64,000 bases of DNA from Acheta domesticus. Lineage: Eukaryota; Arthropoda; Insecta; Orthoptera; Gryllidae. A program made the position numbers and the translations under genes. The notes under the pieces are model-generated. The model saw only the letters and a list, made by a program, of their open reading frames with translations, searched no databases and had not been told where the DNA came from. The stretch covers positions 182,482,856-182,546,855 of the forward strand of contig JAHLJT010009419.1 in assembly GCA_031308135.1 (NCBI GenBank). Reading direction: 5' to 3'. Within the stretch, counting starts at the first letter, position 1; every line of letters begins with the position of its first letter. Below, piece after piece: positions 55,324-64,000 of this stretch.

Positions 55324-58300
55324 GTAAGTGCACAAAGCTTCAACCTTCAGTTGTTTAGAATGAAAGTTCAAGTATTTATTCTCTTTCCTTGTAGTTAACA
55401 TTGTTGTAAACAATATTTTAATGAAACATATCATGCAATTTTATTCAATAAAAAAATAATTTTGATAATAGCTGGCATTTCCACAAAAGTCACGTGTTAC
55501 AGAAAGTGTTTTATGGCAAAAAGACATCATAGCTCGGATTAAAATATTGCAATTTCAAACTTTCGAGAAGAAAACATTAATATTTTAATATATAGAAAAT
55601 GAATAATGATCATTGTAAAAATATTTACAATATTTTTATATTATTTCTTTAAATATTAAAAGTCAAAAGTCTTAAATTGACAAATTGTACGTATGTGAAT
55701 ATTAAAAAATGTAATCAGAACATACAGAAATTCACACTCACTTCTGGTCCTCTTAAAAACTTCAAACTGCATCACCTCATCAATGCGCCCTTTTCGGTTA
55801 CAAATCATTTATTGTATTCCGAATACACTTGAAGGACGTAATCAATAGTCATAGTTTCGTTCGTACTTGAGAATCAATGGTGATCCACTCGGACTCATTT
55901 ACGGCATTTTAAAACGTCGTGAACAATAACCGCGGAGCGCGTGGCCATCTGCGCCTCATCGCAGCCGACGACTCGACAGCGTGCGGCGCGTGGCCTTCTT
56001 TTGTTTCTCCAACTGCGTAAACCGCCGTAAACGGTCGCCACAGCGACGGAGCAATGATTCGGGCGCGGGCGGCTGCGATCGCCGCGCAGCGCGTGGTCGG
56101 GCGGTCGGGCGGTCGGGTGGTCGGGTGGTCGGGCGGTGGTTCGGCCCTCCAGAGCACAATGGGCGCGGGCATATGCCGAGAGGCTGCGCGCGGCGAGGGC
56201 ACGCCTCGCTGCTTCGCAAAACCCACGAGCGGCTCTCAGCTGCCCGCCCCCACGGGCGGACGGATTGCGCCGGCCGAGGAAGCGATTAGGATTCAATTCC
56301 TGGAGTTTGTGGATTCCATGGAACGTGGAAAGCTGAATAGACGGAAGCTTTGAATGAATGGAGGGGGTTGAGTGAACGAGGCGCCGTGTATTTGCATTAA
56401 ACAAACTTATTTGTCCGTTTCGTGAGGCAGGATGGGACAAATATTGGGATCGTGGCCGAATGAAATTCTGCAGAGCGAAGTGCAGTACAATAAATGGAAC
56501 TTCTCACTCCTATGCGTATGTTGTAAAATAAAGTACTAGCTCATCACGCTTGAATTTCATTGTAATATTTTAAGTTCGGTTGACTGGTACTCTAGAATAA
56601 TACACAATGCATTGCCATAGGGTATGTAATTAATTTATAGATTCTCTTTTACCTCAGAACATGGCCGGGAATTGACATCCCTAAATATCTGTAATCAGTC
56701 ATTCTATTTCGCCAAAGGGTTGGGAAGCCTGGCTGAACCAGGTTGATCAATTTCAGGTTGATTAAGTAAATATAACGTAAGGAATGATAACTGATCGTGA
56801 ACTCTTTCACTGAGAGAGCCACTGACACAACTCATCAAAGAAAGCTCGGTACACGGTTCTGTCACTTTATCTCATATTTATTTCACGCTGATTGTAAACA
56901 ATGGCAACAGGTCTTCGTAATGAATATGAATGAATATGGAAGTGCGGGATAAGTAATAGTAAATAAATAGAGTCATTCTTATGACCCAAATACTACAAAC
57001 AAAATGATTATTATCAAAAGTACAGTCAGTTGTTGCAGTAGTCGCAGTGAAGGGGTAAAGGTCTATTCAAATGACAAACTGTTCAATTCCGTATCAAAAT
57101 GGAGTGTATTCAAAATAAGGAAAAAATATTCAATTTGTACCACAACAATCATTAGTTTTATATCTTATATTTCAACGTACGAATTGCCCAATCTAAAAGC
57201 GACTAATTAAAGGGCGAAAATGTTGAAAGTAGAAGAAAAAATATCATTGAAAATAAAATAAAACTGTAATATACTCAAATATAATCAAAATATTTGAACA
57301 TTAAAAAAAATACACAAAATTGAAATATGTATTTCTCATTTATTTGTAACATTTTCAACATGCTTCTGAACGTAATTTAAACTTTCATTATTGTCGTTAG
57401 ACGGGGTCGTTACGATCCGTCTGCAGCTTGCTCGACCACAAAAAGTGGGCTTCTGGAAGCTAGCTGTCCGCGTGGCCGCGCGAAGCGAGGAGATAGACCA
57501 CAATTATCTGAGTTTCGTGCAACCCCGTCCATTAGAGACGCCGCTCGGGTTGACGGTGGGGTCGGTTTACATTCGTACGATTTAATTACTGTTTAGGCGA
57601 CACGAGCGCTCTAGTATCACGCCCCATCGCTTGGGTCGCGCACCTCCCCCTCCCCCCCTCGCAATGCCACGACCCGGACGCCTGCACAGTAAATTTGTCA
57701 GCCGCGAGATACTAAGCCCTCCTAGGAATTATCTACACTTACGGGCTAAATGTACGTAATGGGAACAATTCGTGATGACTCGAAACATTTGGCGCCGGCG
57801 AATTTAATCTATTTGTAATTAGTATTCACGAATGGATATTATTTCTCTATGGGAATCGTGATTATGCATTCGGAGTCTTTTTCCTGTTGTGTTTTTGTCT
57901 TTGATTTAATTGAAGCTCGATTACCCAAAATGATAAATGCGAAATACTGGATATTTCAGTATTCAATAGATGGCATTTATTGATGTCGAAAATTTACTCC
58001 ATACGAGAAAATATTCTCACTATTGTAAATATATGAATAAATACAATTTATGTTCATATTAGGTATCTACTTGGCCGTTAATTAACCACGAGCAGGAAAT
58101 CTCGAGGAATTCACTATTACTGACTCACAAAGATTTAATATAATTCCTTTAGTATACCTGAAAATGCGTAAATAATTTATTCAGTTTTTACACAACAGCG
58201 TATCTTCTCAATTTCCCCTTCCTTCGTTCATCGTATATTTGTAATAAAACGTTTTTTTTAGCAGCCTTTTCAACTATTTCCAGTCGCCACACTGTGACTA

Positions 58301-58810
58301 CACACTGTCGAAGAGTTTTTGTTTTATGATGAAGATGTTTTCCAAAGTAAAAACTTGCCGTAGCGTCAAAAAGGACTCTCTTCATTTTAAAATATTATTT
58401 TTACTCTTAATGATGTGTCCAATACGTTCTATAACAAAGTAGATTATAATATCGGGTCTTTAGACCCTCTCTGAGCTCACCTCTGAACTCGATGAAAGAT
58501 TTCTCCAAAACAAGACTTAATTTACAGAAAATGTATACAAAACAAATATTTAAAAAAATAATTAAACTTTTCAAATACAGTTTCATTCAGTTCTATTCGT
58601 TTGAAAAATCGTATTGTATCTGATGCATTTTCTCAACTTTGTAACCAATCATGCACTCTTCAAAATAAAAAATAAGATAGTATCTGTGTCTGCTTTTCCG
58701 TAATGATCCCAGCGTCTATGAGAAAAGTAGTGAAATATCATGCAACCAAAAATAATACTTTACAAATCCTGCAAATAATCCTTAACCAAAAATAAACCAA
58801 ACCTCTAACC
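55324..58810. other. Non-coding stretch with GC-rich patches
   Basis: AT-rich, with CpG-rich patches at 55920-56290 and 57380-57700. Within the first, GGTCGGGC/T units repeat at 56096-56142. No exon or RNA gene recognised. Confidence 0.5.
56096..56142. repeat. GGTCGGGC minisatellite
   Basis: Five to six 8-9-bp units of GGTCGGGC(G) or GGTCGGGT(G) in tandem inside a CpG-rich patch. Confidence 0.85.
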
Positions 58811-59098
58811 CAGTGATCGCCAAACTGTCGATCGCGAGGTACTTATAGCTCGCGGGCCAATTTTCGGTAGATCGCGGTCATGCTTAAGGTTGGCTAACCT
58901 GGACTTGTTCTACATAGCTCAAATAGATGACTTTTTTTATTGTAAACAGATTTATTAAAGTTTGTTTCATATTTAATAAAAATGTATGTTTATAGACAAT
59001 AAACAAATGTTAAGATTTGATAATTTTTTTCTTTGTTTCTTGGTTAGGATTAAAAACGGTACGGTTGCTCATAAGGTCCATATGTTTGGCGACCACTG
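58811..59098. mobile_element. hAT-type MITE with 8-bp target duplication
   Basis: Begins CAGTGATCGCCAAAC and ends GTTTGGCGACCACTG, inverted with one mismatch. The 8-bp CTCTAACC lies on both sides (58803-58810 and 59099-59106). CAGTG ends and 8-bp duplication identify the hAT superfamily. 288 bp, no transposase. Confidence 0.88.
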
Positions 59099-59131
59099 CT
59101 CTAACCTGTGCATTTGCACGCTCTTCCTTTA

Positions 59132-59567
59132 CTTGGGCTTTTATTTCTTGGCGCGTGAGGTCTTGTCTTCACGATGGGATATATCACGTTATTTTGCGTC
59201 GCCCGTCGTGCCGCCAGGAGTCGCATCTGTATCGAGCAGTGCTGGCGATCATGCGACTCCTAGCCTCACGACCGAGAACGACGCGAAATTAGATTAGATT
59301 TATTGTTAATTTTGCAATTAAATATGATAACTTGGTGGCAGAATATCTTAACTTTACATGCATTATGATTACATTGACTAACAATAAATTACAAGAGAAT
59401 AGTTAATTTAAAAACAATAATTAAGAATAATAGTGCATAATTTCACAGTGCAAGCCTTACTCCAATTCATTTGACTTCACTGCACTACACAACACTTTAA
59501 CTGTGAATACCGTGAGATATTCCATAGCGAAGACAAGACCCCACGCGCCAAGAAATAATAGCCCAAG
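59132..59567. mobile_element. MITE with long inverted ends, TA target
   Basis: Left CTTGGGCTTTTATTTCTTGG and right (reverse) CTTGGGCTATTATTTCTTGG continue to match for about 60 bp through GCGCGTG(A/G)GGTCTTGTCTTC. TA flanks (59130-59131, 59568-59569). 436 bp; a relative of its left part is at about 31580-31712. It sits just 33 bp from the hAT MITE. Confidence 0.8.
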
Positions 59568-60698
59568 TATAGAAAGGTACTCGGAGGCGCCGTCCATCGA
59601 ATCCAATCTCCGTCGCTTCCCGACGGGCGGCGTTTCCTCTAGCGTCGCGGCGCCGGGCGTCGTCCATCGTCTGCACGCCCACTTCCGCCCGCAGCGCCGG
59701 TGGCGACGGCGGTGGCGGTGGCTCGCTCAGTCGCGAGCTCATTACCCGTCGGTGGCCGTGGGCGGGGCGGGGCGGGGGCGCATCGACCACGGCGTCGGTG
59801 GTAATTACGCGTCGAATGACAGACGCATGCACGCCGGGGCCACCGCGCCGCGCCTCGCCTCGCCTCGCCTCGCCTCGGCCGCCGTAATAGGCCCGGCCGC
59901 TCCGCCATCGGAGCTATCTCGCTTGTTCTTGCCCTGTATGATTAAAGCTCTGTGCCGTGTTGCCATCACCAATTGCTTCGTTACGACTGATGACCGATAT
60001 TGTACGCCTGTATATTCCTCCCTTCGCACATCAGCCACCTCTGGCAGGGTGGGATTCCAAATGAAACATACGTTTTGCGTGCGATAATGTATTATTTTGA
60101 TGTCATCTTTTTTTTTTGTTTTCATTTCGCTTTGTGGTTTTCTGAGTGCTTCAATAGTCAAGTCTGAAACGCATTTAGGAATAATGGTTATGGAGTGGAA
60201 AACGTATCATCTTAGCATGCTTGAGTGCAATATTCACAGTTGATTTTTTTGTCAATTCAGTGACGTTTCAACTAGGAAAACTTGAAGATGGCATGTCCAA
60301 AAGGACGATTAATTTAACGCCCAAAGCCCCTATTTATGTTTCTCACACCATAACATACAACATCAGATTTTTTGGAACTTTCTATTACCATTTCGTGGAT
60401 TCGACACTTCTGGGGAATCCATTATATACATATTATACATATATATGAGGCGTGCAGCATTGCGCATTCAGAGATAAGCAGAATCTAACACTTTTTACTG
60501 ATAAATTTTTCTCTGCATACAGATCCGGTGCAAAAGTGATCAGGTTTCCACATTCGAAACCTCTCTCGCCAAAGCTACAATCTTTTATTACGACATATTA
60601 TATTTCATTTCTTTTCTGTACTATTTCAGTAATGGAAATCCTGATGTCTATATCTAGATGAGTTCAGTCCCATGCAGCTACCAGAGTTTGCACTTACG

Positions 60699-60782
<84 letters not shown>

Positions 60783-61440
60783 GTGTTTAGCGAATTATAT
60801 AAACATGTTTTATCTGAATAGTATATACTACAAAACTCATGTGGAAACGCCATTGAAACTACCTGAGTTGAAAGTTCAATATTCCTCCACTAGCTGGATC
60901 TCTCAGGTGAATGTTTTATATTCTAAAATTAAATGTAATATATTTTCAAAGCTCGTAGGTACAGAACGTACAGGAGTCAACAGCGAAGGGGACACGTGTT
61001 TAAGCGGATGCAATTTGCAGCTGCAGCTATTGTTCTGACATTGCCACCAGCATTATCATTAGGTCAATATATTTTTACTTTCTAGCCTTTTTCCTCAGGT
61101 AAGACCACGGTAGCTGGGGTGGGTTGCAGCTCTTGCTTGCAAAGTGTTTGAATGAAGTTTCGTAGTTTTAACTCAGTAGACATCAGCAGTTTTCTTTACA
61201 AGTTTTACAACAGATAAATGACAAACACCACAAGCAAATGATTACCGGACATGTAATTGAGGAGCAGAGGAGTGCGCAAACGGCGGCAAGTGGGCGTTGT
61301 CGGAATCGAACGTATTACTCGCAAGGCAATGGAGAAGTGGGCGTGACTTGATGGAATAATGACAATAAGCGTTACGAATAGTCAGAAAACGGATGATACA
61401 GAGTGCAGGCGTGTACGAGAGCCTCGTGCCCGGGTGGGCG
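59568..61440. other. Non-coding stretch with GC patch and dinucleotide repeat
   Basis: GC-rich 59580-59930 (CGCCTCGCCT units at 59855-59878), then AT-rich. A (GT)n(AT)n compound microsatellite covers about 60702-60779. No gene recognised. Confidence 0.6.
60702..60779. repeat. (GT)n(AT)n microsatellite
   Basis: About 15 GT units followed by about 23 AT units, uninterrupted. Confidence 0.95.
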
Positions 61441-61481
61441 GTTCAGGGTGTCGGTGGACGCTGAGCGGGGCGGGCGCAAAG

Positions 61482-61650
61482 GTGGGCGCAAGGGCGAGGG
61501 CAATGGCAGGGGCAAGGGCGGGGGCAAGGGCTGGGGCAAGGGCGGGGGCAAGGGCGGGGGCAAGGGCGGGGGCAAGGGCGGGGGCAAGGGCGGGGGCAAG
61601 GGCGGGGGCAAGGGCGGGGGCAAGGGCGGGGGCAAGGGCGGGGGCAAAGT
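61482..61650. repeat. 12-bp minisatellite GGCAAGGGCGGG
   Basis: About 14 tandem units of GGCAAGGGCGGG, nearly exact from 61540 to 61645 and more varied at the left. Because the unit is a multiple of three, long spurious ORFs arise on both strands. Confidence 0.92.
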
Positions 61651-61764
61651 AAGGCGTAAGGGCGCGCGCGAGGGAGGAAGCAAGGACGGGTACAAGGGTA
61701 GATGCAAGAGTGACCAGAGGAAGAAAGGATGGGTGGGCTCACAAGCTGACAAACAGGCAAGCCA

Positions 61765-62100
61765 ATGGGGGAGTGTGCGGGTGAGTGTGCGGGTGAGTGT
61801 GCGGGAGAGTGTGCGGGCGAGTGTGCGGGCGAGTGAGCGGGCGAGTGAGCGGGCGAGTGAACGGGCGAGTGAGTGGGCGAGTGTGTGGGCGAGTGAGCGG
61901 GCGAGTGTGCGGGTGAGTGAGCGGGGGAGTGTGCGGGCGAGTGTGCGGGCGAGTGAGCGGTCGAGTGAGCGGTCGAGTGAGCGGTCGAGTGAGCGGGCGA
62001 GTGAGCGGGCGAGTGTGCGGGCGAGTGAGCGGTCGAGTGAGCGGTCGAGTGAGCGGGGCGAGTGTGCGGGCGAGTGTGCGGGCGAGTGGGCGGGCGCGCG
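61765..62100. repeat. 12-bp minisatellite GCGAGTG(A/T)GCGG
   Basis: About 27 tandem 12-bp units with GAG/TGTG variants and occasional GGTCGAGTGAGC forms. Separate from, but next to, the GGCAAGGGCGGG array and with the same unit length. Confidence 0.92.
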
Positions 62101-62491
62101 AGCCAGCTAGGGCGGGCGGGCGGACGGACGGACGGGCGAGCGTCATACGGCGCGACGTCGGTCCGTGGCCGGAGGCGCTGCCAGATACTCATCGCGCCGA
62201 GTCAACATCGTTTGCGGGCGTCGGCGCCGCCAGGCCACGCGGTGTCGCATGCCCCGGCGCCCGCCGCCGCCGCCCCTCCGCGCCCGCGATGCCACGATTG
62301 CCTAATTACGAACACGAGCCTCGTCGCGTTGCGGCGCGCAGCCTTTCCCATCAACTCTGACTCACCGAGGGCGGATCCAGCAGATTACTTTTTTTTTGGG
62401 GGGGGGGCATCGTAGATTTTTGTTAAATAATAAACATATTTGTTATTTTATTGTATATTATTTATCTCCTATAATTATGATATTCTTCAGA

Positions 62492-62689
62492 GTGTCCCAC
62501 TTAAAACCTGCCCTGCTGAAGCGTGTTCTGTTCTTTGATTTTAGGTGGACAGCAAATTCTAGTGGCTGGACTAGGAATAGTTTGATCTGTGGATTCCTAG
62601 TCCCTAGTCGGCTGGACGCTAAAATTCGCAGTCCACCGATCTCAAAGAACAGAATACGCAGAGAACGGGGCCGGTTTTAAGTGGGACAC
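62492..62689. mobile_element. Fold-back MITE with GTGTCCCACTTAAAACC ends
   Basis: GTGTCCCACTTAAAACC at 62492 is matched inverted by GGTTTTAAGTGGGACAC ending at 62689. Inner sequence around GTTCTGTTCTTTGA and TCAAAGAACAGAAT is also inverted, so most of the 198 bp pairs. No ORF. Confidence 0.78.
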
Positions 62690-63228
62690 CCGGTACAATA
62701 TTATTATTTAAATAATTACATAATTCGAACATAAATAAATATTTAAATCAATTTCGCCAAATAAGGGAAGGGAAACGAAAACTCTAGACCTTTTGGAGGG
62801 GGACGTGGCCCCCCTGCCCCCCTGGATCCACCAGTGTGCGTCACCGCGAAGTGGATGGATGTTGGGTTTGGGCGTTGCTGCTTAACCGGGGCGATCTTTT
62901 TCGTTCTAATTTATGAGTTTCCCTAGAACATTGATCTTGAACTGCATTTCTGAGAGTTACAAATAAAACTGAGTGGCTTGAAGGATAAATGGAAAGAGCA
63001 TTTTCAGCGAAGTTTACGTTGTTCCTATTTTCCTCGCCATGGAGAAGCTATGTTGGAGAATCAACACACGATAGAAGTTGCCTCACAGCTCAACATATAG
63101 AAGGCGAAGTGAACCTGACACACGATTTCATTTTTCTGTAAGGTCATTTTGGTGCTCAGCGCTGATTTACAGATGTACAGTGTAGTTAAGTAGAAAACTG
63201 TTAAGCAGAAGTTAAGTTGAAGACTTAC

Positions 63229-63259
63229 CGTTCCTCGCCAGGCGTACATGCAGAGACAT
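63229..63259 (-). CDS. ham: Candidate tiny first coding exon of ham
   Basis: On the - strand ATG at 63259-63257 opens 10 codons (MSLHVRLARN) plus one base G, followed by a consensus donor GTAAGT. One leftover base is exactly what exon 48922-49024 needs (G|AG makes Glu), giving a joined total divisible by three. A very short first coding exon with a basic peptide is also, from memory, a feature of vertebrate PRDM16. The distance to the next exon is 14 kb. An overlapping ATG at 63273 is in a different frame that does not fit. Chance is quite possible; a PR-domain exon may also come between. Confidence 0.3.
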
Positions 63260-64000
63260 TACCAATTCGATTATTCATACCGGCCGACTGCCCGCCGAAT
63301 ATGCGAGTGGGTGGGCGGATACGAGAGCGAGTGGGACTACGCAATGGTAAAATGATGTCACGCGACTAGTGCGACGTTAATTGTACTCGAAGAATATCAA
63401 CTGTCATAGACGCCGAAGGCGAGGCGTCACCATGTTAAACACAGAGGAGAGTTTATCCGGCAGCGGATTGTTATATTGCGGACACAGTTATCAATAACAT
63501 TGTTTTAGCGCAATAAAAGGGTTTCTTTACGTAGTGCAGATACAATCGCGGAATCCTCAGTAATCGTCTCTCTGCAACACTCATGAAAGCTTTCATTCCT
63601 GAAGGATATGTTTTTCGTGCGTTCCGTATTGCTAGTTTTTCAAACATCATCACATTGGTAGGAATTTCAATTTAATCTCGACATAATGTAATTTGCTCAT
63701 ATGCTTATACGAATACATCTGGGAGGTAAGGTTTTGATCTCAGGAGAACAGAGCATGCAAGAATAGTAAACAATACAGATTGTCATTCATCTACTCATTC
63801 ACTAAAAAGTCAATGTGTTAGTAAAATAATTTTGCCTGAAACTATTTCAATTCATGGGGAAAATGCGATCGAAATGATCTTTGTATCATTTGAATAGTAT
63901 AAGTCATTGTGTTGTCATAGGAATTTATTTTAGTAAAAGAAGCGTTTTTGGCCGCATTTAATTAAATTTTTCGCAATGCTATTTTTTGTTTCATGCAAAT

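Larger units (their letters stand above)
62101..64000. other. Non-coding right end of the window
   Basis: GC-rich to 62330, then AT-rich with a G-run at 62398-62407 and the MITE above. Apart from the candidate ham first exon at 63229-63259 no gene is recognised. Confidence 0.5.

Noticed and set aside
55895..56440. 181-codon - strand ORF considered as the missing PR-domain exon
   Set aside because: Arg/Ala-rich with GGTCGGGC repeat; no PR/SET motif.
61403..62192. 235- and 249-codon ORFs on opposite strands
   Set aside because: Encoded by 12-bp minisatellites; periodic low-complexity peptides only.
1..64000. CRISPR arrays, operons, bacterial promoters
   Set aside because: The window is eukaryotic; direct repeats present are minisatellites, LTRs and MITEs without spacer structure.

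Overview
This is a piece of a repeat-rich arthropod genome, most likely an insect. Introns are long and AT-rich, splice sites are GT-AG, exons are very GC-rich, and the repeats include jockey/CR1-like and R2/R4-like non-LTR elements, Ty3/gypsy and solo LTRs, hAT, pogo and TA-target MITEs and a tRNA-derived SINE. I cannot name the species; a hemimetabolous insect is only a guess.

Layout. (1) 1-12.7 kb is a nest of transposons. A jockey/CR1-like non-LTR element (1-378 plus 6803 to about 7908, + strand) is split by a 6.4 kb Ty3/gypsy-type LTR retrotransposon on the - strand (379-6802). That element has 1478-bp LTRs, a 4-bp GTAT target duplication, an intact gag and a frameshifted, truncated pol. 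Next comes a decayed R2/R4-like non-LTR element on the - strand (about 12.7 to 8.6 kb), itself split by a 1058-bp solo LTR (10579-11636, 5-bp AAAGC duplication). (2) 13290-13571 is a well-formed + strand exon of a conserved-looking gene I cannot name. (3) 13.6-28 kb is AT-rich intergenic DNA with many non-autonomous elements and a diverged 415-bp direct repeat. (4) 29056-49024 holds, on the - strand, the main gene: the insect member of the PRDM3 (EVI1/MECOM)/PRDM16 family, called hamlet (ham) in Drosophila. (5) 49-64 kb is more intron or upstream DNA with several delimitable MITEs, a mariner transposase relic, GC-rich patches and 12-bp minisatellites.

The ham model. Eight exons can be joined with every splice phase agreeing (- strand order 49024-48922, 42485-42329, 40597-40427, 38545-38309, 37139-36875, 34724-34415, 33011-32484, 30046-29056; 2762 nt). 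They encode six N-terminal zinc fingers, a low-complexity Ala/Pro/His-rich middle, two candidate CtBP-binding motifs (PRDLS and PLDLR), three C-terminal zinc fingers, and the conserved acidic stretch after them. A tiny candidate first coding exon (63259-63229, 10 codons plus 1 nt) has the right phase and a good donor. No PR/SET domain was found in the window, so either its exon escaped me, it lies elsewhere, or this is a PR-less form.

The most unusual structure is a diverged tandem repeat in the ham intron next to exon 38309-38545. Its copies carry versions of the exon end and its splice donor.
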